Below, piece after piece: positions 35,279-45,465 of a stretch of 64,000 bases of DNA. The DNA comes from Pyropia yezoensis. Lineage: Eukaryota; Rhodophyta; Bangiophyceae; Bangiales; Bangiaceae. The first letter of the stretch is position 1; each line of letters starts with the position of its first letter. The position numbers were made by a program, and so were the translations under genes. Location: NCBI GenBank assembly GCA_009829735.1, contig CM020620.1, positions 1,801,447 through 1,865,446 of the forward strand, read 5' to 3'. The notes under the pieces were generated by a model. That model had not been told where the DNA came from. It made no database searches and saw only the letters and a program-made list of their open reading frames with translations.

Positions 35279-37185
35279 ATGGCGGGTGAGCCGAGTCGGC
35301 CTTTGTCCCCGTCTCCGACGTCTCTGTCGGACAAGCGACGGACGGGAGAGGAGGCCCTCGGGACTGAGGAGTCTCTCAGTCGGGGGTCGGCCATGGAGAC
35401 GACTCGTCCCGGGCGAGGGTCGGAGGCGGCCGCCTCAGCCGTCCCCGCCCCATCACCTCCTACTGCCCCCTCGGCCGTGGTCCCACCGGGGGATGGGTCT
35501 TCCAACCCGGTGGCGGAAGGGGATGTGACTCCCATCCCCCGCCTTCCTGAGTCACGGCTGCTACTCCCGCCGCGGCCCCGTCCTCCTATGGGGCCCCGAG
35601 CCTGGGCGCCTCCCAAGTCAGTCGGGGAGCTTCCCGACTGCAAGCTCAAGGATGTCTACTTGATCATCCCCGAGCCACGGCGGACCGACGTATGGTACCG
35701 CCGGACTCGTCGGTACCCCAACCAGGTGACTCTACCTGATGGGGTGGTCTGCGACCTACCAGCGCTACTCTGCCTGGCGGACGCGCCTGAAGTCCAGGCG
35801 TTGTCAACCTCCCTCGCCTTGGGGTCGGGCGACTAGGAGATCGACGACACCCTTGCGGTTGTGTCTACCGAGTGGTGTGCCCTTCCCCGTCCCTACCTGG
35901 GCGGAGAGGACGCCCACGCCCAACACGGCGTGGTGCGAGAGGAGTTCCGACTCCGGGGCTCCTCATCCACGGGTCGCGGGTGGAGTTCACCCACGTACCT
36001 CTGGAGGAGCGTGAGCACCAGTACCCTTTTCTCCCAGGGTGGTGGGAGACAGTGGAGGTACCTTGTGGGTTTCCGGCTCGGATCCCCCTCCTCGTTGCCT
36101 ACTTTGGCTCCGTGCTACGCTCCAGCTCGGAGGGTAACCGGGTCTTCGCCTACCTCGCCACGCACTGGGTGGTCGTGGTGACTCGGGGCTGGTACTCCGA
36201 TGTAGTCCATCGGGGTTACCTGTGGCACCTCCCACCGGCTCTGGTGGAGGGTATGGAAACCCTTGGCTTCCACTGGTTAGCCTTGGGCGCGGGGGACCTG
36301 GCTCCGTTCCTCCTTAAGGGTATGGTCACCCTGCACAATCGACTCGATTGGGCGCAGCTGGAACCCTTCCTCCGCCGCAACAAGCGTCCAGAGCCGGGGT
36401 TGGAGAGTGAGCCACCCCGGGAGTTCGTCCATGTCACCCATACTCTGGTGCAGGGACAGCTGTTCTTGCGTGAGGGGTTGGGGGACTCTTCCCTTCCCTA
36501 CGCAGAGGGGGTTACTCCCTCTACGTCGCCCCCTGGCTCTGGGTGGGCGACATCATCGGCGACGACTCGTCGTGGTGCTCATCGAGGAGCCCCACGAAGC
36601 CGCGGGCGAGCTGTGCCGACGACTTCCCCGCGGGTCGCGACTCCGACCTCGGGGGGTGTGGAGCCGACTCAGGCTCCACCCTTCCAGTTCCTCGAGCCCT
36701 TCCCCGACGTGGCGTTGGGTTCGCTACGGGTCCGAACTCCGGTACCCATGCCGATTGCGCGTGGCGTTGGCGAGATGCTTCCCAACTTGGGAGCCATCAT
36801 GTATGACGCCACGGTGGAGGCCTCACTCGTGGCCTCCCTTGACACGTTGGCTTGGGTCACCCGGCGTGTCAGTCACTTCCTCGCGTCGGGCGACTCAGCC
36901 ACGGCGCGACAGTCATTGGCAGCTGAGGTCACTCGCCTCGCGGTTGGACACGAGTTTGTCCAACGGCTGCTGTCGACTCAGCAGCAGCTTCCGCGTCACG
37001 GAGGGAGTACCTCCGGACATCTATCTTACGACGGGGATGGGTCCGCGAGTCGGCGGGCCCCTCCCAGTGCTTCCACTCCGGGGCCCTCCCGAGTGGGTTA
37101 CGCCCCTCCGCTACCGGCCTACGACCCTGGGGGTTCGTGGTCGGCCGGTCCCTATAGTGGTGGGGGTGGCCATATGGAACGCTAG
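35279..37185 (+). pseudogene. Opposite-strand ORF of element 2 (aORF2), homologue of aORF1, broken
   Basis: From the ATG at 35279 the frame runs to a TAG at 35834-35836, continues in the same frame after it, and shifts near 35955 into a second frame that ends at 37185. Ignoring those breaks, it matches aORF1 in order: a Pro/Ser/Arg N-terminus, a middle block with VEVPCGF (VEIPVGF in aORF1), then Trp/Leu-rich helices (about 36090-36350), a Pro/Thr/Arg linker (about 36500-36700) and a helical C-terminal block (about 36760-36980). Similarity is low but collinear over several hundred residues, and position and strand relative to pol are the same. An alternative start is the ATG at 35393. Function is unknown. 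Confidence 0.65.
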
Positions 37186-37313
37186 AGTCAGCGGTCGAAC
37201 GACTTGTTCTTTCCTTGGTGAGAAGAGTGGTGGGTATTCTTCTCGTTTTGTATTGTGCCATAGTCGGCTTTGTTAGTAGAGAATCTTTGAAGAACCATGG
37301 TATGTGTTTGTAC

Positions 37314-39157
37314 TCATGGTTGGCTTGCCGCTCTGCTCTGACTTGGAGCAGGGACTTCATCCCCCGACGTACGAGTGCTACGTCGGCGTATAGATATGCC
37401 CACAGTCTGGCAGTATCTACGGACCTTCTCTACTGGTAGGTCCTCTACAAACTCCCATGTGTCGGAAGTTGGTCCATACCCGAACCACCTGACTCGGAGC
37501 ATGAGTCGCCCCGACTCATCATATCCGTGCCCGACAAACTTGTCGAACACCGCCTCCAATGGCTTATTGGAAGAGGTCGGCAAGGATGGGACTTTCCATG
37601 CTTGCAAAGCCCTTTCCCAAGCGGGATCTCCCTCTGGGGGTTCGGGTGCGCGAGTCGCGTGATTCCCATTTATTGTCCGGATACCATCATCACTCTCGAT
37701 GGTTAACCGACGTCCATCCGTTTTAAGGATGTGATATGGTCCCAGAGTCTTGAAGACCAATTTCCCTCCCTTATTGTCGTGGGAGTTAACATAAATCCAA
37801 TCTCCAACTCGGAGCGGATCGCGACGATGTCTGACTCGGACATCGAAGTACCTCTTGTAACGGGCTTGGGCCTTCTCCATAGTAGCCCGGACAAGGGGTA
37901 TCATCTCCTCCAGTCTCTGGAGTAGGGAGGCTTTCGCCTGACTCGGTGTTTTGAGTCGAAGTCTCACCCTCAGTCTGGTGAGACGCTCCACAGCTACTGA
38001 CGGAAGTCGTCGGGGCAGACGAAGGCAAACGGTGCCTCTCCCGTACTACTGTGTACCTGGGAGTTGTATGCTGTCACGAGTAGTGACGCATAACGAGCCC
38101 ATGTGACTACATGGTCATGGACATAGTGACGCAACTGGCGCACTAGAGTCCTGTTGAATCGTTCCACCTGCCCATTAGTCTGGGGGATGGTAAGGGGTGG
38201 CGAAGTTCGTCTGCACCCCCAACATCTTCATGACTCCCTGATACAGGACGGACGCAAACTGTGGTCCGTTATCCGAAAGGATAGAGTCGGGGATGCCATA
38301 ACTGGCAACCCAGACGTCGAGTAACTCACTCAGAACGTCCACGGCTGTGATATCCTTGAGTGGGGATACCCGTGTGAGCTTAGTGAAGCGATCACACATC
38401 ACCAGAAGGTACTCATATCCTTCAGGTGTTCGTGGTAGTGGACCGAGTAAGTCCACTGCTATCGCTGCAAACGGCTCTGTTGCAGGAAAGAGTCTCATGG
38501 AAGAAGTCTGCCGGGACTCCATGAGTCTATTCTTTGCGCAAGTCGCGCATGCGGCTACATATCCGTACACATCAGCCACGAGTGATGGCCAATAGTACTT
38601 CTTACGTAGGGTCTGATACATCCTCGTAGACCCTGGGTGTCCACCCAACGGTGAGGAGTGCTCCCGTTGGAGGATACTCTTGCGTAACTCCTTGGGGACG
38701 ACGACTTGCTTGTCCCCCTGGGTATATCCCTTACGGCAGAGTATGCCGTTGTCATTCAGGAAGAACCGAGTCGGTTGAGCCTGGTCGAGCTCCTTCCTGA
38801 GTCGTCGACAAAGTTTGTCGCTCTCCTGTGCCTGGACAAACTCATCCAAAGACACGGTAATAATTTGGCCATGCCAGGCATCCTCGGGTCGAGGACAGTT
38901 TCGGAGCGAGTGGTCACTGCCACATGAGGGAGTTCCTCAGGGATAGGGGAAGTGTCTTTCCCATTCCGTCGGTATGCGAGACAACGCGTCCGCAACCGCA
39001 TGCTTCGGGCCTGGCCGATATTCAACATCATAATCGAACTCAGCGAGGCAGAGTCGCCATCGATTGAGTCGGTTATTCGTACAGGCTGTAGTGGTGAGTA
39101 TCCACTTCAAAGCCTTGTGGTCACATCGAATGAGGAACTTCCTTCCTTCGATGTATG
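37314..39157 (-). pseudogene. pol: Pol remnant of element 2: RNase H-integrase-chromodomain
   Basis: In reading order the sequence shows an RNase H end (IRCDHKALKWIL and VADALSRIP, about 39140-38960), a linker (SPIPEEL, about 38940), an integrase zinc module (HSSPLGGHPG ... CATCAKN, about 38660-38530), the catalytic core (AVDLLGP, LSDNGPQFAS, about 38460-38260), the TPYHP motif at about 38190, and a chromodomain (RVRWFGYGPTSDTWE, about 37500-37440). Frame changes occur near 38955, in the linker near 38870, and in the C-run at about 38183, where one extra C interrupts the segment after TPYHP. It is related to but clearly diverged from the element-1 pol. The RT and upstream domains are missing in the gap. 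Confidence 0.9.
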
Positions 39158-39657
39158 NNNNNNNNNNNNNNNNNNNNNNNNNNNNNNNNNNNNNNNNNNN
39201 NNNNNNNNNNNNNNNNNNNNNNNNNNNNNNNNNNNNNNNNNNNNNNNNNNNNNNNNNNNNNNNNNNNNNNNNNNNNNNNNNNNNNNNNNNNNNNNNNNNN
39301 NNNNNNNNNNNNNNNNNNNNNNNNNNNNNNNNNNNNNNNNNNNNNNNNNNNNNNNNNNNNNNNNNNNNNNNNNNNNNNNNNNNNNNNNNNNNNNNNNNNN
39401 NNNNNNNNNNNNNNNNNNNNNNNNNNNNNNNNNNNNNNNNNNNNNNNNNNNNNNNNNNNNNNNNNNNNNNNNNNNNNNNNNNNNNNNNNNNNNNNNNNNN
39501 NNNNNNNNNNNNNNNNNNNNNNNNNNNNNNNNNNNNNNNNNNNNNNNNNNNNNNNNNNNNNNNNNNNNNNNNNNNNNNNNNNNNNNNNNNNNNNNNNNNN
39601 NNNNNNNNNNNNNNNNNNNNNNNNNNNNNNNNNNNNNNNNNNNNNNNNNNNNNNNNN
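39158..39657. other. Assembly gap of exactly 500 N
   Basis: The gap cuts element 2 on its left and the intron or promoter of the next gene on its right. The round number indicates a placeholder. The rest of element 2, and possibly more array units, should be inside it. Confidence 0.95.
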
Positions 39658-40177
39658 GGTGCGTGCCGTCGGTCGTTTTCCGTCTTGGTCTGTCGTGGCC
39701 CCTCCCCCCCCCCTCCCACATCCCTTCCCACCCACCCTCCCCCCCCCCCCCTCCCACATCCCTTCCCACCCACCTCCCTCCCTCCCCCACCCACCTCTCC
39801 CTCCCCTCCCACCTCCCTCCCCTCCCCACCCACCTCCATCCCCTCCCACCTCCCTTCCCTCCCTACCCACCTCCCTACCCTCCCTACCTACCTCCATCCC
39901 CTCCTACCTCCCTCCCCTCCCACCTCCACCTTTCCATCTCCCCCCTCCCCCCTCTTACCCCCCCCCCGACCGCGCCTTTCCCTGCCCCCCATACATTGCC
40001 TCGCCGACGCTCTCCCCCATCCTGCCGTACCCCGCGCCCCCTCCCCTGGCCTTTCCCCCCGCGCCTCCAATACCTGGCGCCCTGCACCACTCTCCCCCCC
40101 CCCCCCTCCCCGCATCCCACCCTCCGCACATTCCCCCATCCTCTCACCGCACGCCCTGCTCCCCCCCCCCCCCACAG
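39658..40177 (+). other. C-rich polypyrimidine tract, probable intron end
   Basis: About 490 bp are dominated by CCCTCC, CCCACC and CCTTCC motifs with almost no G, ending in a long C run and CACAG at 40173-40177. That is a plausible 3' splice acceptor for the exon that follows. The opposite strand is a continuous run of G tracts that could form quadruplexes. No ORF is supported. Confidence 0.5.
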
Positions 40178-40836
40178 ACTTTGACTGCTCCTACGTCCGC
40201 GTCTCTGGGGGCGCGCCGCTGGTGGCGTCCCACCAGCCCAGCTTCTTCCCCGGCCGCGGCACCGCCTTTTCCGGCGCGTGCGTGTCGGCGGTCACGGCGC
40301 TGGGCCCCTGCCGGCAGGAGCCGTGCACGTACGGGGGCTCCCTCTTTGGCCCCTCCCTGTACACGGGCGGCGTGACGGTGCCGGTCGAGTTTTCCGCCGG
40401 CCGCCGGCCGGCCGCCCTCACCGCTGCCGCCTTTAACGGCGTCCTCGGCGGCCGCGACGGCGGGCGGTCCCCCCCGCCGGTGGGGCCCCCCTACGTGGCG
40501 GCCGCTTACATTGTCAACACCTTTGGCAGCCGCGTGCGGACGCTCCTCGGCACGCGGGAGGGGGTGAACACGCTGACGCTCTCCCCCGAGGGCATTGACG
40601 CGTTTACCGTCGAGGCGGTGCTCGGCGGCTCGCCCCCGCGGGCGGTCACGTGGGTGGTGGGCGGGACGGTGGCGCGCGTCGACACGGCCGCCCCGTGGGG
40701 GCTGACCGCCGAGGCGGCCGACGGGGGGTGGGCGCAGTGGGGGGGGTGGACGTCGGGCAAAGAAATTGAGCTGCGGATATATCCCGACGGGGGGGGGGAG
40801 GGCGTGTACCGCATCAAGGTGTTCCTCCCGCGGTGA
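40178..40836 (+). CDS. C-terminal exon of an unrecognised protein (5' part in intron/gap)
   Basis: The reading frame FDCSYVRVSGG ... RIKVFLPR is coding-like (third positions GC, normal amino-acid mix) for about 218 residues and ends with TGA at 40834-40836. It follows a pyrimidine tract and AG, so it is probably the last exon with a phase-1 acceptor. It has five Cys in its first 50 residues and many Val/Thr/Gly. The last ~110 residues (VNTFGSRVRTL ... YRIKVFLP) have the alternating pattern of a beta-sandwich and vaguely resemble secreted or cell-surface repeat domains. No family is named with confidence. The N-terminus lies upstream, perhaps in the gap. Confidence 0.5.
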
Positions 40837-41158
40837 GGGGGGTAGGGGAGGGGGGGCTTGAGACGGAGTAGTGTTGTGGGGGGGGGGGGGGGGGGGAGGG
40901 AGGGTGGGATAGAAAATTGCGTGTGGTAGGGAGGTGGATGATGGACGTTTTAGGGAGCGGGGGGGGGGAGGGGGGGGGGGGCGAGTAATGCCCGCCACAG
41001 GGCGGGTGGGGTAGAGGAAACGACACCCACGACCGTCCCGCGCACGCGCGCGGGGGGGGACGCGGTGCGACAGTGTATGTATGTACAATTTTTGGTCGGC
41101 GCGTACGGCCACGCTGTGGCCCATACCGGGGCCGCGGGCACGGTGGGGGGCAGTGCCG

Positions 41159-41198
<40 letters not shown>

Positions 41199-41729
41199 GG
41201 CACGCTCCCAGCCGTGGCCGCCGCCGTCGAGAGGCGGTTGTCGAGCCCGGTCGCCGACGCCGCCACCGCCGCCACTGCTGCCGCTGCCGCTGCCGCCACC
41301 GCTGCCGTGCACCGTCGGAGCGCCCCATCGCTGTGTGGGGACAAAGGGGGAGGGAGGGAGTGGGCGGCCGGCGCCCCCGACCGATGGCGCGTGCGTCCAC
41401 CGGCCGTCGCTCCCGCCGTGGTCACCGCCGCCGCACGACTTTGAAAAAACATCACCACCTGCGCCTGCGCTCCCCATGCCCATACGGACGGTCCCAGCAC
41501 CCCCACACGCACACCCTACGCGGGGCGCGGACGCCGCGTCTGACCTGCCACGGCCGCTCCCACAGGCGCTGCCCGCACCGCCTCTTGGGCATCCGCCCAC
41601 TCCTCGTGCCAGCCCAGCCCCCACCGCCCCAGTTCCCCGCTGCTCCACGCTCTACAATCCGCCCCCCCCCCAGCCGCCCCCCCCCCCCCCCCCCAAACCC
41701 ACCCATCAGCCTTCTCTCTGCCCCGCACC
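40837..41729. repeat. Low-complexity convergent intergenic region with (CGG)n
   Basis: Poly-G and poly-C runs (about 40845-40995 and 41660-41695) flank a CGG trinucleotide run at about 41160-41197. Long ORFs here arise from the repeats and from antisense of the neighbouring gene. I see no gene. Confidence 0.6.
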
Positions 41730-43331
41730 CTACGAAGACATTCCCGGAAGCGACGACAGGACCATCCCCAGCAGCCGGCACTTCTTCGCAACCCGCGGCG
41801 GCACCCCCCCCGCCGTCAACGCGCGGATGGCCTCCCGCAGCGGCTGCACCCGCGCAGCCACTGCCGCGGCGGGCCACTCGCCGTCGGCCGCGGCGGTGGC
41901 GGCCTCGTCCAGCCCCATGACCGCCTCATGGAGCCAGCGGAGGCGCTCAAAGGTGCGGTCCGCAAGGATGCCCGCGAGGCCGTCGACCAGCTCCAGCAGC
42001 TGGCCCACCCCGAGGGGCGGGTGGTCGCCCCCGAGGACGCCCTCGGGGTCCACCGACGGCGTGTCGAGGACCGCCTCGAGCCACGCCGACTTGACCGCCA
42101 CCGACGCGGAGCTGAGCGCCACGTCCAGCGCGCCCCGCACGTCCGAGGCGGCCATCAGGTCGGTGACGCGGGCGAGCTCGGCAGCCTCGGCCGCGGCGGC
42201 GGCAGCCGCCGCTGCAGCCGCCACGGGGTCTTCAGCCAACCCGCCGGGACGGCCGCCGCCGCCGGCACCATCAACGCCCCCACGGGCGCCGCCGCCGCCA
42301 GCTCCCGCCGTCGCCGCGGCGGCTGCCGCCGCCGCGGCGTTCACTGCGGCGGCCACGTCGTCCGCCCCCCCCCTCACGCGGGTGGCGGCCCCGCCCAGGT
42401 AATGGGCCGACCGCTTGAGCGGCGCCGCCACGTGCTCCTCCACCTGCGCGGTCACGTCGGCGCCGACGCCGCCCAACACCCCCGCTGCCACGCCCTCCAC
42501 GGCGGGGAGGAGGGCGCGCTCAAAGGCTGCCCGGAACGCCGCCCGGTGGTCCATCCCCCCGACCCCGTGCTTTGCCACCACCCCCGCCACCGCCGACTGC
42601 ACAGACGGGTGGGCGGCCACCTGTGCTGCCAGCGCGGTCATTCGATCCGCGTCAGAGAGGGGGGCGGCAGACGCTGCGGCCGTCCCCCCCGTCGCCGCCG
42701 CGTCCGCAGGGCCGCCATCGCCACCGCCGCCACCGTCTGCCGCTGCAGACGCCGCGCCTGGGAGCGACGACGAGACGGCGGTGAGGGCGGCGACAATGTT
42801 GGCCGCCTCCCGCGACGCGGCCGCGTCCACCCGCTTTGGCAACGTCACGTTCACCGCAGAGGAGAGGGCGCGCAGCAGCGCCTGTTGGCGCTTGGCATAC
42901 GCCGCCTCGAGGCGCCGCCGCTCGGCCGCGACCGCCGAGGTGATGGCGGCCGTCACGGCCGCGGCGGCGGCAGCGGCGATGGCGTCGTTGCCACCGCCGC
43001 CGCCGCTGCTGGTGCTGCTCCCGCCGCCGCCAGCAGGGGTGCTGCCGCCCCCACCGTCTGGCCGTGGTGCCAGGGGGGAGGCGTCGGCGGCGGCGGTGGC
43101 GGCGGCGCCCGCCGTGCCCGCCCGTGGCGGCGGCGGCGTGGGCGCCCGACCCGACGACGACGCACCCGCGGGGCGGGGCCCAGAGGGGGTCCTCGATCGG
43201 GGTGCCGCAGACGCGGATGGCGCGGACGGGGGAGGCGTGACGCCCCGGTCGGTGGGGCCGCCGCCACTCGCGGGCCGGGGAGGAGTCGCCGCCGACCCCG
43301 GCGCGCGCTTGAGGATCTTGACGGGTGCCAT
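41730..43331 (-). CDS. EDC4/Ge-1/Varicose-like mRNA decapping scaffold, C-terminal type (no WD40)
   Basis: The protein has 533 residues from the ATG at 43331. Residues ~1-110 are Pro/Ala/Ser-rich. A long Ala-rich helical region follows (an AAAAAVTAAITSAVAAERRRLEAAY segment, then a second stretch with FRAAFERALLPAVEGVAAGV), the pattern of the EDC4 self-interaction helices. The last ~150 residues match the conserved EDC4/Varicose C-terminal domain: VTDLMAASDVRGALDVAL, PPLGVGQLLELVDGLAGIL, ERLRWLHEAVMGLD and a final KKCRLLGMVLSSL. In other eukaryotes this part binds decapping partners and drives P-body assembly. The family is normally over 1000 residues with an N-terminal WD40 propeller, absent here; it could be truly shortened, or the WD40 part could be in a separate exon or gene. 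Upstream (43332-43520) I see no WD40 coding. Confidence 0.7.
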   Translation of the reverse strand: MAPVKILKRAPGSAATPPRPASGGGPTDRGVTPPPSAPSASAAPRSRTPSGPRPAGASSSGRAPTPPPPRAGTAGAAATAAADASPLAPRPDGGGGSTPAGGGGSSTSSGGGGGNDAIAAAAAAAVTAAITSAVAAERRRLEAAYAKRQQALLRALSSAVNVTLPKRVDAAASREAANIVAALTAVSSSLPGAASAAADGGGGGDGGPADAAATGGTAAASAAPLSDADRMTALAAQVAAHPSVQSAVAGVVAKHGVGGMDHRAAFRAAFERALLPAVEGVAAGVLGGVGADVTAQVEEHVAAPLKRSAHYLGGAATRVRGGADDVAAAVNAAAAAAAAATAGAGGGGARGGVDGAGGGGRPGGLAEDPVAAAAAAAAAAAEAAELARVTDLMAASDVRGALDVALSSASVAVKSAWLEAVLDTPSVDPEGVLGGDHPPLGVGQLLELVDGLAGILADRTFERLRWLHEAVMGLDEAATAAADGEWPAAAVAARVQPLREAIRALTAGGVPPRVAKKCRLLGMVLSSLPGMSS

Positions 43332-43669
43332 TGGGCGGGGAAGGGCAGGGGAAAAGGCCGGCAGGGGGTGAGGGAGGGGGTGCGGTCGCGGATACCGTAG
43401 GGCGGGGGGGGGTGACGCGGCAGGGGTAGGGGGTAAAGCCGGCGCAGGTAGCGACCGTCGCGACGGAGTGTTCCGGCAGGGCCACCCGGTGAGCAAGCAG
43501 GGAGGAGACAAAACGGAGGAGAGGCAAGGGGGTGGCCGGTGTCGGCGCGCGGACGCGCATGGTCGAAGACGTCCATGACCAACAGGCTCGCACCGATACT
43601 GCCAGACGACACGGGCTACTTTGTGTCACACTGCAATTGTGCATTCTTCAGAGACGTTTTTCTTTTTTT
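43332..43669. promoter_or_regulatory. Upstream region of the EDC4-like gene
   Basis: This GC-rich then T-rich (43655-43670) stretch of about 340 bp should hold the promoter of the minus-strand gene. No TATA or other convincing element is visible. Confidence 0.35.
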
Positions 43670-43674
43670 TATTA

Positions 43675-44781
43675 GAGAGCTTCGGCAACTGTGACGTGGG
43701 TACCAAACGTGGGTAAAATGTGGGTCAGCGACCCACGTGGAGGTACCCACATTTGTACCCACGTCGAGCTTCGGCACCTCCTCAACTATGGGTTGGGCCC
43801 TGGCGTCAATCTTGCTGACTAGAAATACCCACTTATTGGGGCCCGCCCTGTTGCCCCCTGGTAATTGGCGAAAGCGACTGACAGAGTGGCCTAGGGCGCA
43901 GGTGCACCTGGGGCCTGTAGAGGAAGCTTGAAGCGTCAGCGGGAAGCGCCGCGCGAGGGGATGTTCGGGAACGGCCGTCACGGTGTGGTGCCGCTCTTGC
44001 AGGCCCCGCGTGACCCTCGGGTGTTCGTGAGGTGAAGGGGATGCGATAGTCGCCCCAGGTGGCGACCCCCGCCCTGCGGCGGCGTGGGCATGGCCGCTGC
44101 CTCAGCAGGAGGCGCTGGGAGAGAGAGGCCCGAGTCTGCAGGCGAGCGAAGGTCGGGAGGCGGGGGAAGGACGGCGGGCGGGGAAAGGACGGGAGGAGGG
44201 ATTGGGAACGCAGGAGGACGTGGTAAAGCAGGGAAAGGCGCAGGGGGAGGGGAAGTAGGCATGGTGTCGATCCCGTGGGCGTCGAACAGAACGGACGACC
44301 CGGCGCAGCGTGCGGGGCAGCCGAAGTCGGCGGCAGAAGCAAGGGCGAACGGGACACACGCCGCGTGTCGGCCCGCAGCCGGTCACCCCGCGCGTTGGCA
44401 TGCAGGCGAGCAGACACGCCGTACTCTAGCAAGCAGACCGCCGTGCGTGGGCAGGCAGCCCGGCGTGCGTGGGCAGGCAGCCCGCTGGGCTTCTGCGGGC
44501 CGGCGCACACGGCGTGCATTGGCAAGCGGCGTAACCGCCGCTCGCTTGCCGCTGTCGCCTCGCAAGTATCGGCGTGTCTGCGAGAGCCCTTCAAATAATT
44601 CCGTCATATTGTGGCGCGAAGCGCTCGCGGGATGCCCTCTCCGACCGGTATCTGACGTGGGTACGGAGGGGTGGATAGCCATTTACAGTATGGGTCGTCT
44701 GATATGGGTCGGAGGCCTAATGTGGCAGAAACGTGTCCCCGACCCACGCCACCGACCCACATTTGACGTGCCGAAGCTCTC
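43675..44781. mobile_element. Non-autonomous DNA transposon, 1107 bp, 13-bp TIR, TATTA target duplication
   Basis: The left end GAGAGCTTCGGCA (43675) is the exact inverse of the right end TGCCGAAGCTCTC (to 44781). Both are flanked by TATTA (43670-43674 and 44782-44786). Subterminal regions carry repeated ACGTGGGTA/TACCCACGT and GACCCAC motifs on both sides, the usual layout of transposase-binding sites; the left end is itself folded as an inverted repeat that repeats GAGCTTCGGCA near 43768. The interior is GC-rich with a tandem duplication of GTGCGTGGGCAGGCAGCCCG (about 44449-44492) and no transposase-like ORF. The superfamily is not certain. Confidence 0.75.
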
Positions 44782-44799
44782 TATTAGCGAACCACGGCA

Positions 44800-45465
44800 G
44801 GTTGGCTCCAATAGCCGGGCTACATATGATTCGGTCCGCTAGTCCAGGGATGCAGGTCTCCGCAGACGATACATATGTATCTACGTACAGTACATACATC
44901 TAAGCAGGTACAGTCGTTATCACCCTGTGCAGATATCACCCCCCCCCCCGTCTCCAACCCCCCAGCCACAGGTTATCACCCCCCGCAGTTATCACCATGT
45001 GCAGTTATCATCCCCCCCCCCGTCTCCAGCCCCCCAGCAAGAGGTTATCACCCCCCGCGGTTATCACCCTGTGCAGTTATCACCCCCCCCGCAGTTATCA
45101 CCCTGTGCAGTTATCACCCCCCCCCCCCGGCTGCAGTCTGGTTTCCGCAAGTCAGTCGTGGCACGTTGTTCTGAGAGGTCTTGGAGTATGTGCTGTACAT
45201 GCTAGAGCACTCCGATAGCCGGACTACGTATCTATGTAGGTACGTGACGGTCCATTGGTCAAGGGATTCAAGCCGCCGCAGACGATATGCACCGGGCTAT
45301 ACCGGTACATGCTATTTAAATGATAGAATACAGTACAAACAACAGCAGTGCTGCAACTGAGACAGAGCTGCACACGCGGCGGGAACGTCCAGTACGTGAG
45401 ACAAGCGTCGAGCACGCACCACTGGTCGCAAAGCCTCCCCCCGCCACGCCATCCGCTCGGCCCGC
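44800..45465. repeat. Minisatellite (about 73-bp unit) and flanking diverged direct repeats
   Basis: At about 44914-45122 a unit with GTTATCACCCTGTGCAG, a C run, CGTCTCCA(A/G)CCCCCCAGC and AGGTTATCACC is repeated, then collapses into a shorter GCAGTTATCACC repeat. On each side lies a diverged copy of a block with AGCCGG-CTAC, AGGGAT-CA and CCGCAGACGATA (about 44815-44870 and 45212-45285). No gene is seen; the far right should contain the 3' end of the next minus-strand gene. Confidence 0.55.

Larger units (their letters stand above)
33735..39157 (-). mobile_element. Second chromovirus (element 2), decayed, 5' part lost in gap
   Basis: Minus-strand pol fragments (RNase H, integrase, chromodomain) occupy 37314-39157. 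A plus-strand homologue of aORF1 occupies 35279-37185, and an LTR begins at 33735. The order and strand logic are identical to element 1, mirrored. The left boundary is the exact point where the array unit breaks (CAGGG then TGTAGCA), so CAGGG at 33730-33734 is the probable target-site copy. Several frameshifts and a stop show it is older than element 1 or poorly sequenced. Gag, protease, RT and the other LTR would lie in or beyond the gap at 39158. Confidence 0.85.

Noticed and set aside
40144-41400. Minus-strand 418-codon ORF
   Set aside because: It is antisense to the better-supported plus-strand exon and is built from Pro/Arg/Ala low-complexity sequence.
41065-42402. Plus-strand 445-codon ORF
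   Set aside because: It runs through the CGG repeat and then antisense to the EDC4-like gene; it is composition-driven.
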